The notes beneath the pieces were generated by a model. That model ran no database searches. It saw only the letters and a list, made by a program, of their open reading frames with translations, and was not told where the DNA came from. From JBCCQH01 sp039024435 (GTDB lineage Bacteria; Bacteroidota; Bacteroidia; J057; JADKCL01): DNA of 30,680 nucleotides. Shown one piece after another: positions 1 to 8,657 of this stretch. Where the stretch lies: assembly GCA_039024435.1 (NCBI GenBank), contig JBCCQH010000100.1, positions 1 to 30,680 on the forward strand, given 5' to 3'. Numbering within the stretch: the first letter of the stretch is position 1; the number at the start of each line of letters is the position of its first letter. A program made the translations under genes and the position numbers.

Positions 1-1800
1 AACGGGGACACCATCGGGCGGCAAAACGTGGTGCTGAACCGGGGCCGCAACGTCCTGGAAGAGGCGATCAGCATCGCCAATCCACGCCTTTGGTGGCCCG
101 CCGGGATGGGCAAACCCTACTTGTACAACCTCAAGGCAGTGCTGCTGCGGGCCGACAATTCGATCATCGATCAGCGAAAAACCCGGGTGGGACTCCGGCG
201 CATCGAACTGATACAACAGACCGACAGCATCGGGGAAAGCTTTTTCTTTCGGGTCAATGGCACCCCAATCTTCGTCAAGGGCACCAACTATATTCCTCCG
301 GACAACTTTATCCCCCGCGGGCGCAGCAAGCGGGAAAAGCTGTTTCGGGCCATCAAAGGCGCCAACATGAACATGGTCCGCGTTTGGGGCGGGGGGATCT
401 ACGAAGACGATACATTCTACGACCTCTGCGACGAAAACGGCATCATGGTGTGGCAGGACTTCATGTTTGCCTGCGCGATGTACCCCGGTGATACTGCATT
501 CCTGAACAATGTTCGGGGGGAGTTGCAAGACAATATCCGCCGCTTGCGTCACCACCCCAGCCTCGCCATGTGGTGCGGCAACAACGAAATCGAAGTCGCC
601 TGGCACAATTGGGGCTGGCAACAAGAATACCGCCTCGATCCCGGCGACTCGACGCGGATCTGGCAGGATTACCTCGCCCTGTTCGAAGATTTGATTCCCC
701 GGGAACTGGCGGAATTGGACCCGGGCCGCCCCTACATTCCCTCTTCTCCGATCAGCAACTGGGGGAAATCGGAAAACTTTGACCGGGGCGACATGCACAA
801 CTGGGCGGTTTGGCACGGGGAAAAACCCTTCAGCGCCTTTAAAGCGGATACTCCGCGCTTCATGAGCGAATTTGGGTTTCAATCTTTCCCGGAAATCCGC
901 ACGTTGGCTCCGGTAACCTCGGGAGGGGCACCCAACCGGGAGGACCTGGAAGACCGGCAAAAAAGCTACAAAGGCACCCGCCTGATCGACACCCACATGA
1001 ACCGCTGGTACTCTGAATACAAGGATTACGAGTCCTACCTCGTGCTGAGTCAACTGTTGCAAGCCGAGGGCATGAAGATCGCCATCGAAAACATGCGCAT
1101 CGAGCAGCCACGGTGCATGGGCAGTCTGTACTGGCAGCTCAACGATTGCTGGCCGGGGCCCTCCTGGTCTTCGGTGGATTACCAGGGCCGCTGGAAGGCA
1201 CTGCACTATTGGATGCAGCACCTCTATGGGCCCATTTTGTTGGTGGCGGAGCGAAGCGACAACGGTGAGCTCAGGGTCCGCGCGGCTTCGGATGAGCCCC
1301 GGGCGCGTTTCGGGACGATTGCGATGCGGCTGAAAAGCTTTGACGGGGATATCCTTTGGACCCAGGAACAGGCCGTCGAGATTGCCCCCGGTGCGGTCAA
1401 GGAGTACGTGCGCGTCCCGGCGAGCATCTTTCCCAATCGTTTCGATCCAAATGAAACGGTCCTGGAAGTCATCCTCCACGCCCGCGGCAAAGTCCTGGCG
1501 AGCAATCTCCTTTATTTCACCCAGCCCAAAGACATGGACCTGCCCGATCCGGAATTTTCCTACCGCTGCTCGGTCGCCGAAGGCGGCGGCTACCTTGTCG
1601 AAGTGCGGGCCATCCACCAACTCAAAAATGTGGAATTTGCCTTGGTGGGAATCGAAGCCGAATTCTCGGACAATTATTTTGATCTGGCCCCCGGTGGCAT
1701 TCGGCAGATCATGGTCAGTGCTCCTTCAATCAAAGACGAGAAAGAATTGGTGAAATTGCTGCGGGTACGGCAGATGACCGACTGGGTAAATGAGGACTGA
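1..1800 (+). CDS. Beta-mannosidase, glycoside hydrolase family 2 (5' end outside window)
   Basis: The frame is open from base 1 with no convincing start, so the gene begins upstream; about 600 C-terminal residues of a family usually near 850 are present. GH2 enzymes of this type release terminal beta-D-mannose from mannosides and mannan or N-glycan fragments by a retaining mechanism. Counting from the GTG at 28, the immunoglobulin-like domain ends near residue 60 and the TIM barrel follows. Seen in the barrel are VKGTNYIPPDNF (83-94), VRVWGGGIYE (117-126), the acid/base motif GNNE (E187) and the nucleophile motif MSEFGFQS (E281). The C-terminal 200 residues look like beta-sandwich domains. 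Any signal peptide lies outside the window, so location (periplasm or cytoplasm) cannot be judged. Family is secure; mannoside specificity follows from the NYIPPD and WGGGIYE motifs typical of this subfamily. Confidence 0.93.
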   Translation, partial: NGDTIGRQNVVLNRGRNVLEEAISIANPRLWWPAGMGKPYLYNLKAVLLRADNSIIDQRKTRVGLRRIELIQQTDSIGESFFFRVNGTPIFVKGTNYIPPDNFIPRGRSKREKLFRAIKGANMNMVRVWGGGIYEDDTFYDLCDENGIMVWQDFMFACAMYPGDTAFLNNVRGELQDNIRRLRHHPSLAMWCGNNEIEVAWHNWGWQQEYRLDPGDSTRIWQDYLALFEDLIPRELAELDPGRPYIPSSPISNWGKSENFDRGDMHNWAVWHGEKPFSAFKADTPRFMSEFGFQSFPEIRTLAPVTSGGAPNREDLEDRQKSYKGTRLIDTHMNRWYSEYKDYESYLVLSQLLQAEGMKIAIENMRIEQPRCMGSLYWQLNDCWPGPSWSSVDYQGRWKALHYWMQHLYGPILLVAERSDNGELRVRAASDEPRARFGTIAMRLKSFDGDILWTQEQAVEIAPGAVKEYVRVPASIFPNRFDPNETVLEVILHARGKVLASNLLYFTQPKDMDLPDPEFSYRCSVAEGGGYLVEVRAIHQLKNVEFALVGIEAEFSDNYFDLAPGGIRQIMVSAPSIKDEKELVKLLRVRQMTDWVNED

Positions 1801-1875
1801 ACCGGCAAAAGCCCGATCAAGTCTCCACTGCTCGAAAAGCTAGCCGATGGTACCGGCGTTTTGCCAAAAGATCGC

Positions 1876-1884
1876 TAATTTTAC
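1876..1884 (+). promoter_or_regulatory. Candidate -7 promoter element (TAATTTTAC)
   Basis: TAATTTTAC resembles the Bacteroidota -7 box TAnnTTTG and lies 30 bases before the acyltransferase ATG, leaving a leader of roughly 25 bases. The same nine bases recur upstream of the ADP-ribosylglycohydrolase and the helicase gene. No good -33 TTG is correctly spaced, so this is a suggestion only. Confidence 0.35.
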
Positions 1885-1914
1885 GTAGGAATCATCCTGC
1901 AAAACTTTTTCACC

Positions 1915-2748
1915 ATGGACAGCATCATCCCGTCTGCCTCGCCGCCCCCTAAGAAACTGGCCGAAGACCTCATTCGCCTGTTTGACCTGTATTTTTCTCC
2001 GCGCATCTACGGCATGGAAAATGCTGCTCTGGAGAAGCCCGCGCTGTATGTGAGCAACCACACCGTCTACGGACTGACCGATGGCTTTTACACAGGGGCT
2101 GTACTTTACCAGCGCAAAAATATCTGGCTGCGGGCCCTCGGTGACAACATGCACACCCAGGTGCCAGTGTGGCGCAAGATCGCTCAGGACATGGGCATGG
2201 TGAACGGCAGCCGGGAAGTCTGCGCGGAGCTCATGCGCCAAAAACAGCATATCATGGTCTTTCCGGGGGGCACCCGGGAAGTCTGCAAAAACAAGGGCGA
2301 AGCCTACCAACTGATCTGGAAGCAGCGCGTCGGATTTGCCCACATGGCGATTGAATTCGGCTACGATATCGTGCCGGTGGCTTCGGTCGGCGGTGAAGAA
2401 CTCTTCAAAATCATGGTGGATTCCAATGACATCATGGCTTCACCCCTCGGAAGGTTGCTCAAGCTGACCGGGATCGCTGATCGATATTTTAAAGGCGGCG
2501 AGAATATCCCGCCGGTTGCCCGTGGAATCGGATTCAGCGGCTGGCCGCGCCCGGAACGGATCTACATCAAGATCGGGGAGCACATTCCGACGGCCGAATA
2601 CCGTGGCAAAGAAGACGACCCCGATGCGCTGTTTGACTTGCGGGGCAAGGTAGAAGCCACTATTTTGGAAATGATCGATGAACTGAAAGCCTTTCGGAAA
2701 AACGACACCGACGAAGAGTGGTGGCGCAAACTCCTGAAACAACTTTGA
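1915..2748 (+). CDS. Glycerolipid acyltransferase, LPLAT/DGAT2-TMEM68-like
   Basis: The 277-residue protein has the layout of the LPLAT superfamily, which transfers acyl groups from acyl-CoA or acyl-ACP to a glycerolipid hydroxyl at the inner membrane. The catalytic-type block is VSNHTVYGLTDG (47-57) with His49 and Asp56. The spacing is longer than the classical HxxxxD and resembles the MGAT/TMEM68-like branch. The second signature is FPGGTRE (116-122), followed by a long conserved stretch up to VPVASVGGEEL, also typical of that branch. I see no clear N-terminal signal. It heads a cluster with the two membrane-protein genes that follow (49- and 18-base gaps). Substrate (lysophosphatidate, diacylglycerol or other) cannot be assigned. 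ATG start chosen because the upstream region is non-coding and the first 45 residues fit the family N-terminus. Confidence 0.85.
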   Translation: MDSIIPSASPPPKKLAEDLIRLFDLYFSPRIYGMENAALEKPALYVSNHTVYGLTDGFYTGAVLYQRKNIWLRALGDNMHTQVPVWRKIAQDMGMVNGSREVCAELMRQKQHIMVFPGGTREVCKNKGEAYQLIWKQRVGFAHMAIEFGYDIVPVASVGGEELFKIMVDSNDIMASPLGRLLKLTGIADRYFKGGENIPPVARGIGFSGWPRPERIYIKIGEHIPTAEYRGKEDDPDALFDLRGKVEATILEMIDELKAFRKNDTDEEWWRKLLKQL

Positions 2749-2797
2749 GAGAATTGCCGGGCAATTCCCGAATTCGCCAAAAACTGACCGATTGATT

Positions 2798-3421
2798 ATG
2801 GAAAATACCACGGGCCGATCCACCAAGAAGCAAGACCAAACCGGGTGGTTTGCCCGCAACCGCATCTGGCTGGTCGTCATCCTGCTGTTTGCCCTCAGCA
2901 ATTCAGGCATTTTCTTCTATCAGCGCATCCAAAACCAGCGCCAAGCGGAAAAATTTGCCGAAATCCTCGTCGAAAAAGGGGAAAAGGGAAGCGACCTGGT
3001 CAGCATCAAACACCTGGAAGCGGTTCAGATCCTCATGAAAACCCTCGTTTGGGGCGTAAGGGGCGAAATGATCCGCGGAAACAAGGAATTGATTGATCGT
3101 TTCCTCATCAATTTGGTGCAGGAAACCCTGCTGGACCTCGTCATCATCGAGGATCCCAACCACATCATCTACCTTTCGACCGACAAGAAGTACGAAAACC
3201 AAGCCGTCGCGCAGATCTTACCCGCGGTCCCGATATCGATTGACGCGCCGCGGGTGCTCAAATCTGAACCTGACGAAGTGGTCGCAGCCGCTCCCATCAT
3301 GGGCGATGAAGAGCAAATCGGGGCGCTGTTTCTGGTGTACAAAACCGACCGCGCCACGGAAAAACTGGTGGAGGACATTGCGGCGAATCCATTTGCCGAA
3401 AAAGACGAAACCACTGACTAA
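2798..3421 (+). CDS. One-pass membrane protein with Cache-like periplasmic region
   Basis: The ATG at 2798 gives 207 residues (a TTG two codons earlier is possible). A short basic N-terminus is followed by one hydrophobic segment (about residues 21-40) and a soluble domain of about 165 residues. That domain has a long helix, the stretch LLDLVIIEDPNHIIYLSTD, and later the strand pattern VVAAAPIMGDEEQIGALFLVY. This resembles the single-Cache extracellular sensor fold: paired hydrophobic strands, the second with xGxLxL character. No kinase, GGDEF or methyl-accepting domain follows, so it is not a complete receptor. It sits between the acyltransferase and the EI24-like gene. I do not recognise a named family; the Cache resemblance is by eye and moderate. 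Confidence 0.7.
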   Translation: MENTTGRSTKKQDQTGWFARNRIWLVVILLFALSNSGIFFYQRIQNQRQAEKFAEILVEKGEKGSDLVSIKHLEAVQILMKTLVWGVRGEMIRGNKELIDRFLINLVQETLLDLVIIEDPNHIIYLSTDKKYENQAVAQILPAVPISIDAPRVLKSEPDEVVAAAPIMGDEEQIGALFLVYKTDRATEKLVEDIAANPFAEKDETTD

Positions 3422-3439
3422 CCGCTCCCTGCCGCACCG

Positions 3440-4255
3440 ATGAAGTACGTCCAACACTTGACAATCGCATTGCGGGCCTATATACAGGCCTTCAAGATCA
3501 TCTTCGGAACCCAAATTTGGCTGGCATTTTCGATTCCTCTGCTGCTTTCGGCGGGACTTTACTTCGGCGGAGATGTCCTGGCGGACAATCTGAAAAAATT
3601 CCAGTTTTCCGACATCAACGAGGATAGCGGGGCGCAATACTTACTCATCGGGGTGCAATCCCTGGCGGTTTACATCAGCAAGTACATGACACGCTACGTG
3701 GTGATCGCCCTCCTGGCCCCCTTGCTGACGGCCATCTCCACGCGGGTCGAATTTGTCCTGACCGGAAATTCTTATCCTTTCAGTATCCGGCATTACATCG
3801 AGGATGTAGTTCGGGCCCTGACAATTGCCACCCGCAACATCATCCTGCAAATCCTCGCGATGGGCGTGCTGTATGGCATTACCTACGTCTATGGGCTACC
3901 GACCATGATCAATGACATCGGTTATTACTTACTGGCGTTTTACTTTTACGGGTTTTCCTTCCTGGATTACACCAATGAACGGCGGCGCTTATCGGTATCG
4001 GAATCGGTGCGGTTTACCCGGAAGCACTTTGTCTCCGCCTTTACCCTCGGGGCGGTCTATGGCTTGCTGTGGTACATCCCATTTGCTGGGGTAGTGGTCG
4101 CCCCGATCCTGGCGGTTGTGGCGGGAACCATTGTCCTGCACGAGCTGGTCGACCTGACCACGAATCCCTATGCAATCCGTCAGGGCGAGACCGAAGCCGA
4201 ACTTGATCGGGATGGCGGGGACGAAGCCATTGAAGTGGAAGTAGAAACCGATTGA
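3440..4255 (+). CDS. EI24/CysZ-like multipass inner-membrane protein
   Basis: This 271-residue protein has about six hydrophobic segments: residues 28-48, 72-100, 133-152, 158-178, 196-215 and 217-236. The opening, with a helix ending in AFKIIFGTQIW then a long hydrophobic segment, and the late FSFLDYTNERRRLS followed by a glycine- and alanine-rich hairpin are typical of the EI24 domain family, which includes the sulfate permease CysZ. The C-terminus is a hydrophilic acidic tail rich in Glu and Asp (about 30 residues). No cysteine biosynthesis genes are nearby, so sulfate transport should not be assumed. It begins 18 bases after the Cache-like gene and probably shares its transcript. The next gene converges 25 bases downstream. 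Confidence 0.78.
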   Translation: MKYVQHLTIALRAYIQAFKIIFGTQIWLAFSIPLLLSAGLYFGGDVLADNLKKFQFSDINEDSGAQYLLIGVQSLAVYISKYMTRYVVIALLAPLLTAISTRVEFVLTGNSYPFSIRHYIEDVVRALTIATRNIILQILAMGVLYGITYVYGLPTMINDIGYYLLAFYFYGFSFLDYTNERRRLSVSESVRFTRKHFVSAFTLGAVYGLLWYIPFAGVVVAPILAVVAGTIVLHELVDLTTNPYAIRQGETEAELDRDGGDEAIEVEVETD

Positions 4256-4279
4256 TAAAAGTCCCTGTTCCAGAAACAT

Positions 4280-5176
4280 TTATTCCAACAAATACAGATG
4301 GCGGTTTTCCCAACTAACCACCGTTCTGACTTGAGACAGGAGGGAATAGCCGATGATGCCATCAAACGGGCCGAGCCGCTGTACCAAAGGACTGATATCG
4401 GCAAAACTGATACTTGAATCTGCAATTCGGATACCCTTGAGGGTGAACTCCTTGAGCTGACCTCCCGAAACGGTCAATTTTCTGCCACCCGCCCCCCGCA
4501 ATTCGTCGTCTTCTCCCAGTTCGACCACCGCCGCAATCCGTTCCGCCTTTTCCTGGTCAAAAAGCATACCGCCACTCCCGGTGTCGATCAGCAGTTGATA
4601 CTTTTCCCCGGCAATCTCGACCTCAATGACCGGTAAGTGGTTCATGTAGCGGATGCGCACTTCTTCCTGCACCGGATAGTCCGCCTTGGGAAAAGTGGCC
4701 CAGAGGTGCAGTTCACCGCGCTGGTAATCCACCATCCAGTCGTAATGGATCAACTGCCGAAAGCCGATCAGCCCGTCGTAGCGAAAGCCAAGCTTTGCCT
4801 CCAGTTGCTCGTCGTTGATCGCACGGACCTCCATTGGGCCCATGGTCCAATCTTCGAAGCGCAACTCGTCGACGGAAATCAGAAAACTTTTGATCGCGCC
4901 GCTGGCCCCCATAAGTTCACCACTTTCCCGCAGGCGCTCTTCCGGCAGGTGGAGGGCATTCAAAGTGATGCTGGGCGCTCCGGAATCGAGCAATAATCGG
5001 CAGGGACGTCCATTGAGCCGGCCGAGCAAAAAAGGCAAATTGAAGTGAAAATCTACCGGAAGCACCAATCTCACGGGCAAATTCAACTGCATCGCAAAAG
5101 GGGAATTCATGGCAAAAGAATCGTTGATGAAAATCGAAAAATCGTGGGCCATCGGCCTGAGTACCGCAGTCCTCAT
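4280..5176 (-). CDS. Bilobal retropepsin-like aspartyl protease
   Basis: The 298-residue product carries two aspartyl-protease lobes in one chain. The first lobe has LLLDSGAPS (Asp64) followed by a DGLIGF strand (134-139). The second has LLIDTGSGG (Asp198) followed by DGIIGYSLL near the C-terminus. Both D-S/T-G triads and the hydrophobic-hydrophobic-G motifs are intact, so an active enzyme is expected. This two-repeat layout is common in Bacteroidota aspartyl protease family proteins, often periplasmic or surface-associated. No clean signal peptide is seen. The start is uncertain: ATG 5176 has a GGGA upstream, but ATG 5152, 5110 or 5089 would also give a full two-lobe enzyme. It converges on the EI24-like gene. 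Substrates are unknown. Confidence 0.82.
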   Translation of the reverse strand: MRTAVLRPMAHDFSIFINDSFAMNSPFAMQLNLPVRLVLPVDFHFNLPFLLGRLNGRPCRLLLDSGAPSITLNALHLPEERLRESGELMGASGAIKSFLISVDELRFEDWTMGPMEVRAINDEQLEAKLGFRYDGLIGFRQLIHYDWMVDYQRGELHLWATFPKADYPVQEEVRIRYMNHLPVIEVEIAGEKYQLLIDTGSGGMLFDQEKAERIAAVVELGEDDELRGAGGRKLTVSGGQLKEFTLKGIRIADSSISFADISPLVQRLGPFDGIIGYSLLSQVRTVVSWENRHLYLLE

Positions 5177-5363
5177 CTGTCCCAGTGGGTTGGCCGTTTC
5201 TTATTGGGGCGTTCCGTGAAAGGGGCTTTTTCCCTTTCAAGTAGAGAAACTCATCCGTAGCCCGCACGGGAACTTCCACGGTGACCGGCGCATTCTCTGG
5301 CGCAGCATGCGAGTAAAGAAATGAAGCTTGGGCCGGAAGGAAAGGGATTGTCAACCCACCAGA

Positions 5364-5750
5364 TCAGGTCGTGCCTCCCCCGGCGGGCATGGTCGGCCAG
5401 GGAAACTCCGCAATGACGTACTCTTCCCCATCCACCGTAGCGGTAAATACGATCTGCTGATCCTCTTCGTACACCCGAGGCGACCAGCGCGGATCGATTT
5501 CACGGTTGTCCTTCACCAGATCGACGTCGAGCTCATCTTCGGCGGCGTAAATCTGCATGAGAAAATCCTCGCGGCGGGTACTGCTGTCGGTCATATACAC
5601 CAGGGCATCGGGTGACATAAACAGGCCCAACTCGGTGATGATCATGCGGGGGTCGTCCTGATCAAAGGTCGACAAGCGGCGGCGCTTCCGCTTTCGCACC
5701 TGGCCCAGCCAGCTATCGAATACACGTTTGAGTCTTTTTAGTTCTGACAT
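5364..5750 (-). CDS. Small hypothetical protein, basic N-terminus and acidic C-terminal half
   Basis: I do not recognise this 128-residue protein. The ATG at 5750 was chosen because the frame upstream of it overlaps the end of the GMC oxidoreductase and reads as non-biological sequence. The first 30 residues are strongly basic (KRLKR, RKRKRRR). The remainder is acidic with alternating strands (MIITELGLFMSPDALVYM, QQIVFTATVDGEEYVIAEFPWP), suggesting a small beta-rich cytoplasmic domain. There is no signal peptide or membrane segment. It starts 106 bases after the GMC oxidoreductase on the same strand and may be cotranscribed with it. The length and composition are those of a real small gene, but the function is unknown. 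Confidence 0.65.
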   Translation of the reverse strand: MSELKRLKRVFDSWLGQVRKRKRRRLSTFDQDDPRMIITELGLFMSPDALVYMTDSSTRREDFLMQIYAAEDELDVDLVKDNREIDPRWSPRVYEEDQQIVFTATVDGEEYVIAEFPWPTMPAGGGTT

Positions 5751-5856
5751 TGGTCTGCGATTGAAATGTGTTCCCGCCATCCGGAAATGTCGGGCAGGCG
5801 AAAGATACTGCGAATCACAAGGAAGTACAAGCAGAACCCATCGGTGGGGAGGAGCC

Positions 5857-7872
5857 TCAACTCCGAATGGCCGCTTGCCGCTCCGGCGCCGAAACCAGGA
5901 GCCCCCGGGCAACCCAGTGCGCCAGGCCCATGATGGAGATCATCGGATTGATCCCGGCGCAAGTCGGCATAAGGCTACCATCCGCAACATAGAGTCCCTT
6001 CAGGCCCCGCCAGGCCCCGGACGGATCCACCGGATGCCGCGCGGCATCACCGCCCATCGCGCACGTTCCCATTTGGTGGGCGGTAAACAAGCTGAACTGG
6101 TTCGGTTTCCACCCCCAGTTGGGCATCTCATTCAGAAAAGCACTCGTTTCCGCCTGGGGGCGATCCGTGGAGAGGATTTTGCGGCGGTTGTGGGGGAAAA
6201 TGACTTCCTGAGCGCCCGCCGCAACGTGGATGGCCCAGGCCGAACGAATCCCGGCCAGCATATTGCCCCGGTCAAAATCGTGGAGGCGATAATCGATTCG
6301 GGCGCGGCCTTGTTTGTCCACAGTCACCTGACCTCCGTGGCGGTCCCGGGTGAGAACGATGAAGGAGGCCATGTTCCGGACCCGAAGGAGATCATTTTTG
6401 TGTTGCTCTGGGGAGATCCAAGGCAAAGCGTACCCGGCCATCCCGGTGTGGAGCGGCGGTGTTTCAATCCAATAACCGAAATTGCCCTCGCGGCGCGTAC
6501 CCGTTTTGTTTACCCCGGACATCATCACTCCGAGCCAAGGTTCAATCGGTTGGCCATAAAATGCCGATACCGCCACCGTAGGGTGAAAAAACAGGTTGCG
6601 GCCCAGGTGCGGATGCTGGAGACCACTGCGCAACAAAAGGGCGGGTGTCTGCACCGAACCGGCGGCGACAACTACGCGGGGGGCGCGCACCCACAATTGG
6701 ATTGGCTGTCCGGCCGCGTTGTGGGTCGTGGCGATCACGCCGGTAGCTACCCCTCGCTGAATGGCGACCCGACTGACTTCCGTGTTGACTAGGAATTGTG
6801 CGCCCGCTGCCGAGGCCCGCTGCAGCCAGGTCCGGGTCGTGCTGCGCTTGGTCCCCCGGCGGCAACCCAAGCCACAATAGCCGCAGGCACGGCAATCATC
6901 GGCGTCACGGCAGCCGTCCACGTTGCGGTGAATCACGCCGACATCCTGGCCCAATTGTTCCGATCCGCGAACCAGGGCGGCATTTTGTGGATTGTGGGGC
7001 GAGTTCTCTGGGTTGGCGTGAATGGCCGACATAACCGTGGCGAGACCGTCCGCGTAGTCTTGCGAGCTGGCGGCAGAAAACCCATGGTCACGGTCCCATT
7101 CATCCAGGACGTAATCGGGCGTGGGGAAGGATCCGGTCCAATTGACCGCCGTACCGCCGCCCAGGCAGCTTCCGGCCAGCACAGTCACACCGGCATCTTT
7201 CGTGACGAGCGCACCTTGCCCATCGTAGGTCTTTCGGACCATTTCGGTCTCGCGCTGGTTCCAGCCTTTGCCACTGACGAAGGGGCCCTTCTCAATGACG
7301 ATCACGTGCTGACCCGCTTCAGCGAGCATTCCCGCGACAACTCCTCCCCCTGCACCACTGCCCACAACGACCACATCGCAACTGAATTCCATGTCGACCT
7401 GCGGCGTCAGCGGGCGAATCTTGGGAATGGGCCCAGGGGGAAGGTCGAGCGGTCCCGGATAGCCCATTGCTTTCCAGGAGGGATTCATCCCGTCCTCGGA
7501 ACTGCCGTAGCTGAGAAAAGTCGTGAGGCGCTTGACGCTTTGGAATGCTTTGCGGAACAGATTGAAGCGACTGCCCGACCAGCAGCGCAGCACCCGTTCC
7601 TGGACCGCCGGATTCAGTTGGCGGAAGCGGCCCCAACTGCGGCCCCAAACCAAACCGACAAGCGGATTTTCCAGCAAGCTGAGGAGTTGCTGGAATTCCT
7701 TTCGTTCAGTTGCGGTCAATCCGCCGATGATGACCAGGATTTCCTCCGCGACTTTGAGGTCACTGGCTTTAAGGGACCAGTATTCCGGATCAGTGGAGGA
7801 GGTTCTTGCCCGGACAAATGTATCGCAGACCGCTTCCAGCGCTTTAAATTGGTTCTCGGAGACCTTGAGCAT
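5857..7872 (-). CDS. GMC-family FAD oxidoreductase, long-chain alcohol oxidase/cholesterol oxidase-like
   Basis: The 671-residue protein starts with about 160 helical residues, then the FAD-binding Rossmann motif VVVGSGAGGG (G171, G173, G176) with its ribose-binding acid in VIEKG. The middle carries LGGGTAVNW and a cysteine cluster CRDADDCRACGYCGLGC (Cys 321, 327, 330, 333, 337). The C-terminal GMC domain has HQMGTCAMG (catalytic-type His599) and GINP (Asn642). An N-terminal helical region before the FAD fold plus this cysteine-rich stretch is the layout of long-chain alcohol oxidases rather than choline or glucose oxidases. The reaction is expected to be FAD-dependent oxidation of a hydrophobic alcohol, using oxygen or another acceptor. 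No signal peptide is visible. A TATCTTAC promoter-like box lies three bases before the ATG. Confidence 0.9.
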   Translation of the reverse strand: MLKVSENQFKALEAVCDTFVRARTSSTDPEYWSLKASDLKVAEEILVIIGGLTATERKEFQQLLSLLENPLVGLVWGRSWGRFRQLNPAVQERVLRCWSGSRFNLFRKAFQSVKRLTTFLSYGSSEDGMNPSWKAMGYPGPLDLPPGPIPKIRPLTPQVDMEFSCDVVVVGSGAGGGVVAGMLAEAGQHVIVIEKGPFVSGKGWNQRETEMVRKTYDGQGALVTKDAGVTVLAGSCLGGGTAVNWTGSFPTPDYVLDEWDRDHGFSAASSQDYADGLATVMSAIHANPENSPHNPQNAALVRGSEQLGQDVGVIHRNVDGCRDADDCRACGYCGLGCRRGTKRSTTRTWLQRASAAGAQFLVNTEVSRVAIQRGVATGVIATTHNAAGQPIQLWVRAPRVVVAAGSVQTPALLLRSGLQHPHLGRNLFFHPTVAVSAFYGQPIEPWLGVMMSGVNKTGTRREGNFGYWIETPPLHTGMAGYALPWISPEQHKNDLLRVRNMASFIVLTRDRHGGQVTVDKQGRARIDYRLHDFDRGNMLAGIRSAWAIHVAAGAQEVIFPHNRRKILSTDRPQAETSAFLNEMPNWGWKPNQFSLFTAHQMGTCAMGGDAARHPVDPSGAWRGLKGLYVADGSLMPTCAGINPMISIMGLAHWVARGLLVSAPERQAAIRS

Positions 7873-7875
7873 AAA

Positions 7876-7883
7876 GTAAGATA
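7876..7883 (-). promoter_or_regulatory. Candidate -7 element (TATCTTAC) close to the GMC oxidase start
   Basis: On the minus strand TATCTTAC ends three bases before the ATG at 7872. If it is a -7 box, the transcript would start at or just inside the start codon, making it leaderless. No well-spaced TTG is evident. Confidence 0.3.
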
Positions 7884-8093
7884 CTTCTTTTTTGGTTAGG
7901 GGGAAGATTTAGCGGCGGAAGCAGCATGGTGCCGCCAGATAGGCACTCGGAGGGCGCAGACACCGATTAAAATTGATTGGTGATTTTACCCGAGCAGATT
8001 TTTCGTCAATCAAGGCTCATCCTGAAGTGCGCAGCCCGCGTTACGAGTTGCACCAAATCCTTTAAAAAACGGACGAGAAACCGCCCCGAAATA

Positions 8094-8109
8094 GCGGAGG
8101 AGGCTCCGC
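8094..8109 (-). terminator. Weak hairpin after the NUDIX gene
   Basis: GCGGAG and CTCCGC form a six-pair stem with a four-base loop, about 34 bases past the NUDIX stop on the minus strand. No long T run follows, so termination strength is doubtful. Confidence 0.3.
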
Positions 8110-8142
8110 GGTAAAATCGCAGAAGCAAACTCAATCCTCCAA

Positions 8143-8559
8143 TCAAAATCGGTGAAAGTTTGTCTGCCACCAGCGTACGATACTTACATCCGCCGGTGCC
8201 CAATCCAACTGGTTGAGCTGATCGGGGGTACACCATTGAGCCGCAGCGTGTTCGTGAAGAAAAAGTGTGCCACTTTCCAGGCGGGCCACAAAGGGTATGA
8301 GCTCAATTTCGCGCTCGGGGGCGAACTGTTTGTGGACCGAGGGGCCACGTTCGAGTACCTGGATATGCAGGTCCAGTTCTTCGGCGATCTCACGGACGAC
8401 GCAGCGCTCCGCGGCTTCTCCAGGTTCGAGCTTTCCGCCGGGAAATTCCCATTTGAGGGGAAGCGACATGGTGGAACTTCGTTGGGTACACAGTACCCGC
8501 CCTTCACGGCAGATCAAAGCGCAGGTGACGAAGATTTTTGGAGCAAGAGGTTGCGGCAT
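8143..8559 (-). CDS. NUDIX hydrolase, MutT/8-oxo-dGTP diphosphatase-like
   Basis: The 138-residue protein is a single NUDIX domain. The Nudix box is complete: Gly42, five residues, Glu48, seven residues, then REIAEEL with Arg56, Glu57, Glu60 and Glu61, which bind the divalent metal. The preceding WEFPGGKLEPGE is characteristic of the MutT-type branch, which hydrolyses oxidised nucleotides (8-oxo-dGTP to 8-oxo-dGMP) and limits mutation. The C-terminal part contains AAAQWCTPDQL and LDWAPADVSIV, matching the usual final helix-strand of MutT proteins. Length is normal for the family. Substrate preference is inferred from family resemblance. It is a single-gene unit flanked by 270 and 221 bases of non-coding DNA. 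Confidence 0.9.
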   Translation of the reverse strand: MPQPLAPKIFVTCALICREGRVLCTQRSSTMSLPLKWEFPGGKLEPGEAAERCVVREIAEELDLHIQVLERGPSVHKQFAPEREIELIPFVARLESGTLFLHEHAAAQWCTPDQLNQLDWAPADVSIVRWWQTNFHRF

Positions 8560-8657
8560 GGGGAATATTTACCGGAAAATAACGATCCCGGTGGTTTGTC
8601 CCAAACCATCCGTAACATCTACCCAATGATGGACTTATCCGAGGCAAGAGTTCACCT

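Noticed and set aside
6796..7899. 367-codon open frame on the + strand opposite the GMC oxidase (and a 354-codon one at 5728-6792)
   Set aside because: Both are antisense to a gene with complete family motifs. Their translations show no domain and are typical of high-GC shadow frames.
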